A stretch of 64,000 nucleotides of DNA, taken from Microscilla marina ATCC 23134. Lineage in GTDB: Bacteria > Bacteroidota > Bacteroidia > Cytophagales > Microscillaceae. The translations under genes and the position numbers were made by a program. Positions 28,701 through 35,593 of this stretch are shown here, piece by piece. Under the pieces are notes generated by a model. It had not been told where the DNA came from and ran no database searches. It was given only the letters and a program-made list of their open reading frames with translations. The DNA is taken from contig NZ_AAWS01000047.1 in the NCBI RefSeq assembly GCF_000169175.1, forward strand, positions 1-64,000. Direction: 5' to 3'. The number at the start of each line of letters is the position of its first letter. The first letter of the stretch is position 1.

Positions 28701-28852
28701 GAACCCAAATGTACAATAAAGTCTATGCTGACTTTGCCGGGGCTCCGGTTACCTTTCCTCATTTGCAATTGCCCAAAGGCATATACATTATCAAGGTGAC
28801 CATCAACGATGGGGCTGGAGGAGTGAAAGAGCAACGGATTGTGATTCAGTAA
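19772..28852 (+). CDS. Giant T9SS-secreted repeat protein, 3026 aa
   Basis: Signal peptide MSKITNVLLVSWVFVLACALTTQA-Q. Residues about 30-1270 look like a long right-handed beta-rich region (repeated GGxLxVxGDLxLxxG and IxGNLNISGG phrases, as in beta-helix adhesins). Residues about 1273-2056 are some 20 units of about 38 residues of the type ITNxGSGYTSAPTVTITGGGGTGATATA. Two more units occur near 2463-2549. A second beta-rich stretch follows, then LPINLLSFEAKLIKNNQVKLDWVAQNEEEVKQYNVERS..., a domain common just before T9SS tails. The last ~80 residues (VYPNPATKTEDLQVLVP... GIYIIKVTIND... RIVIQ) are a type A sorting domain. It is probably a cell-surface adhesin or matrix protein, exported by Sec and then T9SS. 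No catalytic motif was seen. Confidence 0.9.
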   Translation: MSKITNVLLVSWVFVLACALTTQAQTVATWNPPSAGSTSGGFYSDLKEFNWLDPANWSWTVGGAGADPTNPAVPDNGIPDENTEVIIPAGTPVCWIPEDYTNYCIDKTTTPASPTVGNAPCAGNFEAVTRPTCKKITLNGGLYNQASLNNNNDTKSLYVKDVNGTSDGDFIIASGGVYLSEAFVTQVEGNFDLQAGGHLVVYNSDNSIQVSRDLTINGNITKQALITGRTLTFDFRGKESSIINGNHLTNRISTAQANVAPYMNFTHYYTYGAIDNLIISKIKNDPLNTAAADPTVSNHASFPILVGVMDNAGTGLTIGGSGNVTINGGALIVKNVTAGGFNLGASTFNGVDNWNWDIPASDINVRGKIFIANANVGTGTYTGSSLDLTGGSSDPRSICMHLGGNFEDLNIVEPSGSNGVRNGFYINGSRVSSRQDRRPTVVFNGVGDQDIRGINGVGTTFWLRDYNDNPTEGIGIAFPEVIINKAADKKVSINASSNLRIFGDLRLLSGIFDVNGRTFLFGDRSEANQYHGQTNANGDEINIYGTLNAPAGSVIKMNTGKQHRGTIMRVREGGLLKIMGTANNTNILIRDGRVGTYYRVGVYGGGKAAVVNTFIQQQAGRSNDFGLSGTNYATDASGSAGGNNSVGGFKTYFNASLLHFKENVLTGELELVDMNNPTFSNENPTTYDADYSSFSYCGFAGMGGSGAHLTINTGQKMRILNTGFGGNGGNTARNIVNNNTSGLVITVQNSSGQAGGVNGESKDGGSADDKVVWVSPTPVYWWGPPVARGYDQQWDTGSKGKSGSYGASGAGSATYISNDPYDSYYGSNPTLPNGSNTYLYHAALWSSADALGVSNVWSLNDLVWEPLPTGVVPGTAGNEDYTAYILARATRSCYVDGDYTLDGSIYVHHNGANNGVTRQSRRVLYFDNTTPHTMIVKGEIQNSSYSRDGRIYGGQATVQVGRDLFTQFAYFYPQTSHFIFNGTSSQEIRIGTNSFYNLTINKASGSARIQGIGGISGANKNTLVVRKDFVLQSGEVALVSSTPMLVMGDFIQTSGHFKFIKSPVNIQGNLNISGGTNDDGGTSTAALIFTPSDNTTRTIKTSGLKFSNIYFNKKIYKSGKVGHGSDTNPFGTTSNKDIKGEKAKNEPSDVVYQVTDDLESLNGIEIDENRILEVVGGKKIISADMIIRNKGQLITGTATQIQVKSGGKLHIQDGGFMQLMGSFSEYTKLTHDPSSSGTYKFDVDGTLKARYFLLEYMDKDGVNIDANAKILSPGTIVQGGGGENYSNSPDVTIAGGGGLGATASATVATSITKIDLADGGLGYLTNPTVTITGAATTPATATASIAGGVTGIYITNPGGGYSEMPTVAFTNGAGVSAVGKVTGSLDVLNITNAGSGYTTAPEVSLVDVSGATLVAGTATATITGSVTAISIDNAGAGYATFPTATIDNTATNGTGLAVTLKGSVTGITNLVGGSGYSSATATISAPGGGGTTATATVNISAGSLTEMTVTAGGTSYLSSGNGTFEVLISGGSGTGATATASVLNGEIYEIEITNEGTGYASADVLTLDFATNGGGGSGATATYTIISAGSITGLTFTNSGSGYTSIPTITLSGDGSGASADATLSITEVDITSGGSGYNSTPTIALDDPTTIEGVTTELTPVISGTVTALTIGSEGSGYEKAPLVYIASPAANADATVAGGTITGVTITSGGSGYTSAPSVTFVDPNGTGTGATGTATIVNGVVTAINITSTGNNTYSDLTRVIIGTPAGLTNAIGEAKLKVTRGIMSNPGTNYTGGFDLIFTGGTPTVAATAKATLSVTSISLTNPGDGYTAAPTITLGAPDAPVSFPGGVGDAVTATASAATIGSISSFTVTNNGTGYTNTPFVIIKDATGRGAEGQAILGATTIDRVLVLDGGKNYTATPTVTITGGGGTGATATAAISSGEVTNVVINNGGSGYGAPPTITFTGGGGTGATAEAVVIGGKVVSIGMVNYGSGYTSAPTITISGGGGTGATATAEIGGRVISVTLTNPGSGYTGTPAVEFSGGGATAISAIAAAYLTPTTLVDIVPTTSKVYPVATFSDAIFTNATEDGSTFITFPQEYSVYRNGSNDYSTTDALPANVTHDYSTSPAVDTIYNAVFPSNPDPILTFTNAPSNVKRTGTSNDPRNRVVFKDAIGTFSGEDFDSENTIADNNDNSLGINPFGIKTDSMILWREPNVVRWDGGLTGAGTAWNDPTNWRPDRVPGPGDFVIIDHRLLFLQWNLLKGPPDVISPSNFVVDMNLSSNTNPITCRSLTIETLLPEPNDGSQRNPITIEVNQPLTVLENLTISKDATVKVMNNTATISVGGSWSNEGTFEHGNGTVKFNQPFTRVIKAITSSVSFDPNTQIGIPAANLNAFYNLEIEDGTTDLNSYIRVENDLTIKNTNTKLRSSNNPIELWGNWQNEGTFSPDNGTVYFGSNLTQTIGTGYRTEATATAALTGDAVSSTFTITNPGDKYAQTPIVMIEGGGGTGATATATINGDGQLTGITLDTPGSGYTSAPTVRLVAPETEKFFNMTVSKIVNNVVTKNRIEIQDAGALSLREQKVISSENAEVILGLNATWTRVNGYVDGPVGSVYNSASSLTSKSYPVGKGDVYPGDNNGVRLDIQLTATPDAPTSSVMYIVEQFESAAVDGRTFPPDPSDNINYLSRSRHWKVRQARYPNINSAFPTVLGAEVNFSKAVIGLPFSGANERADDQIAALLAANPGLPLGTMVNDLLLSQLDELRILKDPGLTGPANATNNAKGLLAETPTLDTNGERWSNIGGGVNDITNFSIGAATLVSNEFTSLGTGTFTLGWNYTALPINLLSFEAKLIKNNQVKLDWVAQNEEEVKQYNVERSTDGVNFKTIGTIKASESEQSTQKYEMIDPSPEIGLNYYRIRQVQAHESSRRSRMVEVKVAVARKMEVYPNPATKTEDLQVLVPADAGDKVAVSILDIQGTQMYNKVYADFAGAPVTFPHLQLPKGIYIIKVTINDGAGGVKEQRIVIQ
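23590..25945 (+). repeat. About 20 in-frame Gly/Thr-rich repeats in the giant gene
   Basis: Units of 35-45 codons share GxGYxxxPxVxIxGGGGTGATATA. The most regular copies are at the end (25490-25900), where neighbouring units share long identical stretches. Earlier units are longer and more varied (VDP, DDP and IASP insertions). This gradient suggests recent expansion at the 3' end. No cysteine is present in the block. Confidence 0.85.
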
Positions 28853-28872
28853 AAAAACTGATTTTTGGAATG

Positions 28873-28912
28873 AAAACGCGTCTTCTTCTTGATAAGAGGG
28901 CGCGTTTTTCTT
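28873..28912 (+). terminator. Terminator after the giant gene
   Basis: Stem AAAACGCG (28873-28880) / CGCGTTTT (28901-28908) with a partly paired tct/aga interior, followed by T. It lies 20 bp past the stop. Confidence 0.75.
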
Positions 28913-29060
28913 TGGTAGTACCGTCATCGCCTCAGATCGTGTCTCGACGAGCTGATCGAAGCTTTGAAAAAGCATTGTTCCCAGGCTCTGTGACGGGGCG
29001 ATTTAGCTTTGCTGAGCACCGACATTCATCGGTATCTAAGGACTCGTAAACTCGGTTGTA

Positions 29061-30867
29061 GAGATACAAACCAAGGCGAAAAAAAAAGTAGTTAGTCCAA
29101 CCTGATAGGATTCTAAAAAATCTGATCAGGTTTTCAGGGACAACTCAAGCCAAAAATAGCCTCCTCGTGTTGGCATTAAGGCTTCAGTCTGATCATTCCA
29201 AGCCACATACCTACCCAAAAACTTGTACACCAGTCGTTTTTCAAAGTCTTAGGTTAGCATTGCTCAGGTCACCCTGCGGTAAGACCTTCGCGGGAGGTAA
29301 TTGTTTAAGTTGAATTTGGAGATACAAACCAAGGCGAAAAAAAAAGTAGTTAGTCCAACCTGATAGGATTCTAAAAAATCTGATCAGGTTTTCAGGGACA
29401 ACTCAAGCCAAAAATAGCCTCCTCGTGTTGGCATTAAGGCTTCAGTCTGATCATTCCAAGCCACATACCTACCCAAAAACTTGTACACCAGTCGTTTTTC
29501 AAAGTCTTAGGTTAGCATTGCTCAGGTCACCCTGCGGTAAGACCTTCGCGGGAGGTAATTGTTTAAGTTGAATTTGGAGATACAAACCGAGGCGAAAAAA
29601 AAAGTAGTTAGTCCAACCTGATAGGATTCTAAAAAATCTGATCAGGTTTTCAGGGACAACTCAAGCCAAAAATAGCCTCCTCGTGTTGGCATTAAGGCTT
29701 CAGTCTGATCATTCCAAGCCACATACCTACCCAAAAACTTGTACACCAGTCGTTTTTCAAAGTCTTAGGTTAGCATTGCTCAGGTCACCCTGCGGTAAGA
29801 CCTTCGCGGGAGGTAATTGTTTAAGTTGAATTTGGAGATACAAACCGAGGCGAAAAAAAAAAGTAGTTAGTCCAACCTGATAGGATTCTAAAAAATCTGA
29901 TCAGGTTTTCAGGGACAACTCAAGCCAAAAATAGCCTCCTCGTGTTGGCATTAAGGCTTCAGTCTGATCATTCCAAGCCACATACCTACCCAAAAACTTG
30001 TACACCAGTCGTTTTTCAAAGTCTTAGGTTAGCATTGCTCAGGTCACCCTGCGGTAAGACCTTCGCGGGAGGTAATTGTTTAAGTTGAATTTGGAGATAC
30101 AAACCGAGGCGAAAAAAAAAGTAGTTAGTCCAACCTGACAGGATTCTAAAAAACCTGATCAGGTTTTCAGGGACAACTCAAGCCAAAAATAGCCTCCTCG
30201 TGTTGGCATTAAGGCTTCAGTCTGATCATTCCAAGCCACATACCTACCCAAAAACTTGTACACCAGTCGTTTTTCAAAGTCTTAGGTTAGCATTGCTCAG
30301 GTCACCCTGCGGTAAGACCTTCGCGGGAGGTAATTGTTTAAGTTGAATTTGGAGATACAAACCGAGGCGAAAAAAAAAGTAGTTAGTCCAACCTGACAGG
30401 ATTCTAAAAAACCTGATCAGGTTTTCAGGGACAACGCAAGCCAAAAATAGCCTCCTCGTGTTGGTATTAAGGCTTCAGTCTGATCATTCCAAGTCACATA
30501 CCTACCCAAAAACTTGTACACCAGTCGTTTTTCAAAGTTTTAGGTTAACATTGCTCAGGTCACCCTGCGGTAAGACCTTCGCGGGAGGTAATTGTTTAAG
30601 TTGAATTTGGAGATACAAACCGAGGCGAAAAAAAAAGTAGTTAGTCCAACCTGACAGGATTCTAAAAAACCTGATCAGGTTTTCAGGGACAACGCAAGCC
30701 AAAAATAGCCTCCTCGTGTTGGTATTAAGGCTTCAGTCTGATCATTCCAAGTCACATACCTACCCAAAAACTTGTACACCAGTCGTTTTTCAAAGTTTTA
30801 GGTTAACATTGCTCAGGTCACCCTGCGGTAAGACCTTCGCGGGAGGTAATTGTTTAAGTTGAATTTG
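29061..30867. repeat. Seven tandem 258-bp units (non-coding array)
   Basis: Units start at 29061, 29319, 29577, 29835, 30094, 30352 and 30610 (period 258; unit 4 is 259 because of one extra A in its A-run). Identity between units is very high. Each holds a hairpin (AACCTGAt..AGG / CCTG..ATCAGGTT) and a second weak stem (CCCTGCG..CGCGGG). Variants form a staircase: a change near base 9 separates units 1-2 from 3-7; two hairpin changes mark units 5-7; five further changes mark units 6-7, which are identical to each other. No ORF spans the units and no protein signal is present. Confidence 0.95.
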
Positions 30868-31100
30868 CTTGGATGGACACACACCAGTTTCAACCTGGCA
30901 GGATTCTATGACAACGCTAAAAAATCTGGTCAGGTTTTCAGAGAGTTGTCGACCTACAAAGTTGTCGTCCAAAGTGTTGCTATTAAAGCACTAACCAAAC
31001 CAACACTTGCCTTTTAAGTTTCGAACTAAATTACTCAGGTCATTATTCGGTAAAAATCCTCGTTAGGGGACAGACTCGGTGTAAGGACCGACGACTTGTC
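30868..31100. repeat. Decayed eighth unit of the 258-bp array
   Basis: Recognisable blocks of the unit remain in order: aacctggcaggattct, tctggtcaggttttcag, acaacgc, ttactcaggtcat..cggtaa and tcctcg..aggg. It is heavily changed and has an insertion in the hairpin loop. It lies between the array and the xdh promoter. Confidence 0.7.
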
Positions 31101-31150
31101 GCTTGAAGCTTTTTGCTCCTATGAGGGCACTTAACTAAAAATCTTTATTT

Positions 31151-31183
31151 TTTTGAATTTAGAGACTGCTTTACGTAATTTTG
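31151..31183 (+). promoter_or_regulatory. Promoter of the xdh operon
   Basis: TTTTG (31151-31155), a 20-bp spacer and TAATTTTG (31176-31183) match the Bacteroidota -33/-7 consensus. Transcription would begin about 70 nt before xdhA. Confidence 0.75.
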
Positions 31184-31262
31184 TAGGTTATACCAGGGCA
31201 TTCACCCTAAGTTTTGCGCCGAACCCTTTTTGACAAAAAACACAGGATCAGAAAAATACTAC

Positions 31263-32681
31263 ATGATAGAATTTATATTAAACGACACCTCTATAGCTAC
31301 CCCCGCAGCTGTAGGGATTCCATTGCTCGATTTTATCCGTTACCAGCAGCACCTGTCGGGTACCAAGATAGGCTGCCGCGAAGGTGATTGCGGGGCTTGT
31401 ACAGTGTTGGTAGGCACCCTGCACAACGATGGTATGCACTACCAGTCTATGACCTCCTGCATTACACCATTGGGCAACGCTCAAGGCAAACACATAGTAA
31501 CTGTAGAAGGGCTCAATCTACCCCAGGGACAGCTCAATCAGGTGCAACAGGCAATGGTAGACGAAGGGGGCACCCAGTGTGGTTTTTGTACTGCGGGTTT
31601 TGTGGTTTCTCTGGGTGGCCATTGCCTGAGCCATCAATCTTCAGATTATTCAAAGGCGTTGGCAGCAGTAGATGGCAATATATGCCGTTGTACTGGTTAT
31701 AAATCTATCGAGAGGGCTATTCATACCATTGACGAAAAGCTTCAGGCAAAAACAGCGGGTCAGTCTTTGGGCTGGTTGGTGGCGCAAGGTTTTCTGCCTG
31801 CCTATTTTACCGACATTGCCAACCGCATGCAAGGCTTAAGTTTGCCTGAACCCCCTATCACACAATCTACCGATCTTGATGGGCACTACATAGGTGGGGG
31901 CACCGATTTGTATGTGCAAAAGCCTGAAGAAATGATGCGTTCAAACTTATATTTGATGTTTGACCAAGAGGCATTAAACAAGATTGAGGTCAAGCATGAA
32001 CGCTGCTATATAGGGGCGGCAAGCTCGGTTTCAGATGTTTGGCAGTCAGAGATAATGCAAGCCCACTTTCCACGGCTAAGCCAATACCTTAAGCTGGTAT
32101 CGTCTACCCAAATACGCAACATGGGCACCATAGCGGGCAACTTGGTCAATGCCTCACCCATTGGCGATTTGAGCATTTTTTTGCTTGCCCTCAATGCTAC
32201 TCTGGTGTTAAAACACCAAGACCAAACCCGCGAAGTGCCATTGCGCGATTTTTATAAAGGGTACAAAATCCTGGACAAGCAACCCACAGAGTATGTCATA
32301 AGTATTTATTTTGACTTGCCCACTGCCCATACAGCTTTCAATTTTGAGAAAGTAAGCAAGCGTACTCACCTTGACATTGCCAGTGTAAACGCGGCAATAC
32401 AGCTCAAAACCGAAGGAATGTTGATCAAAGAAGCCCACTTGTCGGCAGGAGGGGTAGCCCCTGTTCCTCTTTATTTGGCGAAAGCCGCCCAATACCTGAA
32501 GGGCAAAACCCTGAGTGCTGAAGTAGTAAAAGAAGCAGCTAGAATAGCCAATGATGAGGTAGCCCCTATCAGCGATGTGCGTGGTACGGCTACCTACAAA
32601 CGCTTATTGTTGCGCCAACTGATTTATGCGCATTTTATCACCATTTTTGAAGGTACTTTAACCCTGGAGGATTTAGTATGA
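31263..32681 (+). CDS. xdhA: Xanthine dehydrogenase, FeS/FAD subunit
   Basis: A 472-residue subunit carrying electrons from the molybdenum site to FAD/NAD. The N-terminal ferredoxin-type [2Fe-2S] cluster uses C38, C43, C46 and C66 (CREGDCGAC). The second helical [2Fe-2S] domain uses C106, C109, C141 and C143 (QCGFC.. CRCTGY). The FAD-binding domain starts near residue 205 (HYIGGGTDLYVQ), with RNMGTIAGNLVNASPIGD around the flavin, and the CO-dehydrogenase flavoprotein C-terminal domain follows. It is full length for a fused FeS/FAD XdhA. ATG 31263 is preferred over the upstream TTG at 31230. It overlaps xdhB by 4 bp (ATGA), indicating translational coupling. It serves purine catabolism (hypoxanthine to xanthine to urate). 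Confidence 0.95.
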   Translation: MIEFILNDTSIATPAAVGIPLLDFIRYQQHLSGTKIGCREGDCGACTVLVGTLHNDGMHYQSMTSCITPLGNAQGKHIVTVEGLNLPQGQLNQVQQAMVDEGGTQCGFCTAGFVVSLGGHCLSHQSSDYSKALAAVDGNICRCTGYKSIERAIHTIDEKLQAKTAGQSLGWLVAQGFLPAYFTDIANRMQGLSLPEPPITQSTDLDGHYIGGGTDLYVQKPEEMMRSNLYLMFDQEALNKIEVKHERCYIGAASSVSDVWQSEIMQAHFPRLSQYLKLVSSTQIRNMGTIAGNLVNASPIGDLSIFLLALNATLVLKHQDQTREVPLRDFYKGYKILDKQPTEYVISIYFDLPTAHTAFNFEKVSKRTHLDIASVNAAIQLKTEGMLIKEAHLSAGGVAPVPLYLAKAAQYLKGKTLSAEVVKEAARIANDEVAPISDVRGTATYKRLLLRQLIYAHFITIFEGTLTLEDLV

Positions 32682-34957
32682 AGCAGGAACAAACCCACAA
32701 AAGCTTGAAAAACATTGACTCGCACGGCCATGTAAGGGGAGAGTCGATATATGTAGACGACATTGCTGTACAACAAGGTACTTTGTATGGGGCAGTGTAT
32801 GATGCCCCAGTAGCCCACGGACACCTCAAGCATATAAACGTGCGCAAAGCCAAAGCCTTGCCGGGGGTAGTAGCGGTGTTTACAGCTGCCGATGTACCAG
32901 GCGAAAACCAGATTGGAGGCATCATTCCCGATGAGCCCTTGTTTGCCGATAAGGAGGTACACTTTTGGGGGCAACCCATTGCTTTTGTCGTGGCACAAAC
33001 CGAAGACATTGCCCGCGAAGCCGCCCAATTGATTGAAGCCGAAATAACCCCCCTTCCGGTAATCACTGATCCGCGTGAAGCAAAAGAAAAGGGAGAATTG
33101 ATCGCCCCTCCGCGTACTTTTGTGCTGGGCGATACTGCCACTGCCTGGCAAGCTTGCCCACATGTGTACAGCGGGCAGGCAAGCACCAATGGACAAGAAC
33201 ATTTGTACATAGAAACCCAAGGGGCGTATGCTTGCCCTGCGGAGAATGGTAATATTAAAATTCATTCGTCGACCCAGGGACCCACTGCGGTGCAAAAAAC
33301 AGCCGCCAGAGTGCTGGGTTTGCCTATGCATGCTATAGAGGTAGATGTAACCCGACTGGGGGGCGGTTTTGGGGGCAAAGAAGACCAGGCTACGCCGTGG
33401 GCGGTAATGGTGGCGTTGGCGGTATACCACCTTAAGCGTCCGGTAAAATATATATTACACCGCATGGACGACATGCGTATGACGGGCAAGCGCAATCCTT
33501 ATACCTCTGATTTTAAGATAGGACTAGATGCAAACCTGAAGATCATCGCGTATGAAGCTACTTTTTACCAAAATGCCGGGGCTGCCGCCGATTTGTCGCC
33601 CGCAGTGCTGGAGCGCACCCTTTTTCATTGCACCAATAGCTACTATGTGCCCAATGTAACTGCTACTGCCTATAGTTGTCGCACCAATTTGCCGCCCAAT
33701 ACTGCTTTTAGGGGCTTTGGCGGACCACAGGGGATGTTTGTGATAGAAGCCGCTATAGCCAAAGCTGCCCAGGCATTGGGGGTGCCTGCGGCCGATATTC
33801 AACAAAAAAACTTGCTACAAGCAGGAGATAGCTTCCCTTACGGGCAAAAAGCAGAAAACCCTGAAGCAGTAAGTTCGTGGAGTGCGGCTACCCGCAAGTA
33901 TGCTTTAGATCATATTGCCCAACAAACAAATGCGTTTAACGCTGTCAACGCTCACTATAAAAAAGGTTATGCGTTGATGCCTATCTGTTTTGGTATTTCT
34001 TTTACCAAAACCTTGATGAATCAGGCGCGGGCTTTGGTACACATCTACCACGACGGCAGCGTAGGCGTAAGCACTGGCGCAGTAGAAATGGGGCAGGGAG
34101 TAAACACCAAAATGCTACAGGTAGCCGCCCAGGTTTTTTCTATTGCCAACGAGCGCATCAAACTCGAAACTACCAATACCACCCGTGTGGCAAATACATC
34201 GCCTTCGGCAGCCAGTGCTACCGCCGACTTGAACGGGAAAGCATTAGAGATTGCTTGTCGCAAATTGCTGGAGCGCCTAAAAGTAGTAGCCGCAGAAGAG
34301 CTGGCCATTGCCAATGTCACAGATGTTACAATTAACAATGGTTGGGTGCACGCCAAAGGGCAAAAAACCGAACTTGATTGGAACACATTGGTACTGCAGG
34401 CGTTTCTGAAAAGGGTAAGCCTGAGCGAGGTAGGACACTACGCTACGCCACGCATTCATTTTGACCAAAGCAAAGAAAAAGGACACCCCTTTGCTTACCA
34501 TGTATACGGCACGGCAATAACTGAAGTAACTGTAGACTGTATAAGAGGCACTTATGAGTTTGACGCTGTGAAAATTGTACACGACTTTGGGGCAAGCATG
34601 AACACCATTGTTGACAAAGGACAAATTGAGGGTGGTTTGGTACAGGGCATTGGTTGGATGACCCTGGAAGAGCTGGAATACAACAAGCAGGGCAAACTGT
34701 TGTCCAATGCTTTGTCTACTTACAAAGTACCCGATATTTACTCAGTGCCCAAAGATATACAGGTGGAGTTTTTGGCAGCTGAAGGCAGCAATTTGGCCAT
34801 TTTTAAATCCAAGGCGGTGGGGGAGCCTCCGTTGATGTATGGCATTGGCGCTTACTTTGCTATTTTGAATGCAGTAAGGGCTTTTAACCCGCAGGTAACC
34901 CCTGCATTTGATGCGCCTTTTACACCCGAAAAAGTGTTAACTGCCTTGTATGAATAA
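32678..34957 (+). CDS. xdhB: Xanthine dehydrogenase, molybdenum subunit
   Basis: A 759-residue large subunit with the aldehyde oxidase/xanthine dehydrogenase a/b hammerhead domain (SLKNIDSHGHVRGESIYVDDI) and the molybdopterin-binding domains. Motifs are LGGGFGGKEDQ, NTAFRGFGGPQGM, VSTGAVEMGQGVNTKM and the catalytic glutamate E716 in KAVGEPPLMYG. It binds the Mo-molybdopterin cofactor and hydroxylates purines in the cytosol. It is joined to xdhA by ATGA and overlaps the next gene by 8 bp. Maturation would need XdhC (35594) and a MocA-like enzyme (49533). Confidence 0.95.
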   Translation: MKQEQTHKSLKNIDSHGHVRGESIYVDDIAVQQGTLYGAVYDAPVAHGHLKHINVRKAKALPGVVAVFTAADVPGENQIGGIIPDEPLFADKEVHFWGQPIAFVVAQTEDIAREAAQLIEAEITPLPVITDPREAKEKGELIAPPRTFVLGDTATAWQACPHVYSGQASTNGQEHLYIETQGAYACPAENGNIKIHSSTQGPTAVQKTAARVLGLPMHAIEVDVTRLGGGFGGKEDQATPWAVMVALAVYHLKRPVKYILHRMDDMRMTGKRNPYTSDFKIGLDANLKIIAYEATFYQNAGAAADLSPAVLERTLFHCTNSYYVPNVTATAYSCRTNLPPNTAFRGFGGPQGMFVIEAAIAKAAQALGVPAADIQQKNLLQAGDSFPYGQKAENPEAVSSWSAATRKYALDHIAQQTNAFNAVNAHYKKGYALMPICFGISFTKTLMNQARALVHIYHDGSVGVSTGAVEMGQGVNTKMLQVAAQVFSIANERIKLETTNTTRVANTSPSAASATADLNGKALEIACRKLLERLKVVAAEELAIANVTDVTINNGWVHAKGQKTELDWNTLVLQAFLKRVSLSEVGHYATPRIHFDQSKEKGHPFAYHVYGTAITEVTVDCIRGTYEFDAVKIVHDFGASMNTIVDKGQIEGGLVQGIGWMTLEELEYNKQGKLLSNALSTYKVPDIYSVPKDIQVEFLAAEGSNLAIFKSKAVGEPPLMYGIGAYFAILNAVRAFNPQVTPAFDAPFTPEKVLTALYE

Positions 34958-35453
34958 CTTGCAAAAAAGATTTGAATATACCCCTCAAAACATTGCACGA
35001 GGGGCAATAGTGTATGCCTTGGGCGATTGTATAGCGGCATTTATTTTAGGAGAGTTTGCCTGGCTACGCCTGTTGGGGATGATGCTGGTGGGGGCAACTT
35101 TGTATGCTTTTGAAATTCCTAATTATTTTCGTTGGATCGCCCGCAAGGTAGGCAACGATTCCAGCCTGAAGGCGTCGTTTCAACGCACCGCGCTCGCTTT
35201 GCTCTACTTTAACCCCTTGTGGATTGCCCGACACCTGGTGCTTATCAAGCTGGTGAGCGGGAATGCTCACTTGGTAGGGGGGCATTTGCTTGGCATTGCT
35301 TTTTGGTCGTTCATAGTCAATATACCCGTATCGATAGTGGCCAATTATGTGATCCAAAACAAAATACCGTTGCAGTGGCGTTTTTTGGCAAGTGCTATAT
35401 TTTCGGGGCTTATGGCAGTATATTATGCTTTGAGCGAGCTGTTTTTTCAATAA
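34950..35453 (+). CDS. Small membrane protein coupled to xdhB
   Basis: A 167-residue protein with four predicted membrane helices (IVYALGDCIAAFILGEF, LRLLGMMLVGATLYAFEI, LLGIAFWSFIVNIPVSIVANYVI, FLASAIFSGLMAVYYALSELFF). Its start lies inside the xdhB end (8-bp overlap), so it is almost certainly translated with it. The layout (GD near the first helix, a P-N..W turn after the second, and N-P....N..I...R.......W/Y at the end) loosely recalls Mpv17/PMP22-type proteins, but the match is weak. Possible roles are purine or urate passage, or anchoring the enzyme; neither is shown by the sequence. Family otherwise not recognised. Confidence 0.75.
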   Translation: MNNLQKRFEYTPQNIARGAIVYALGDCIAAFILGEFAWLRLLGMMLVGATLYAFEIPNYFRWIARKVGNDSSLKASFQRTALALLYFNPLWIARHLVLIKLVSGNAHLVGGHLLGIAFWSFIVNIPVSIVANYVIQNKIPLQWRFLASAIFSGLMAVYYALSELFFQ

Positions 35454-35491
35454 GTGACCCAAAACTCCTACGGCAGGGTTTGTGTTTTTAT

Positions 35492-35506
35492 TATATTTGC
35501 AAATAT
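35492..35506 (+). promoter_or_regulatory. Possible xdhC promoter with palindrome
   Basis: TATATTTG (35492-35499) fits the -7 box and overlaps the perfect 14-bp palindrome ATATTTGCAAATAT (35493-35506). No TTG occurs at the proper distance, so a -33 is lacking and an activator or another role is possible. Confidence 0.4.
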
Positions 35507-35593
35507 GATATTAAACAGGAAATATTCAATTAACCCCGACAACCGGGCAAAAACACTGGTCGCTGAGTAACGGTTGAAATTAAATGACACCCC

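Noticed and set aside
29061-30867. CRISPR array or rRNA/tRNA array
   Set aside because: Units are 258 bp with no short repeat/unique spacer pattern, no cas genes nearby and no tRNA-like cloverleaf.
30790-30972. 60-aa minus-strand frame at the end of the 258-bp array
   Set aside because: It crosses from the last unit into the decayed one and has no counterpart in the other units; no protein character.
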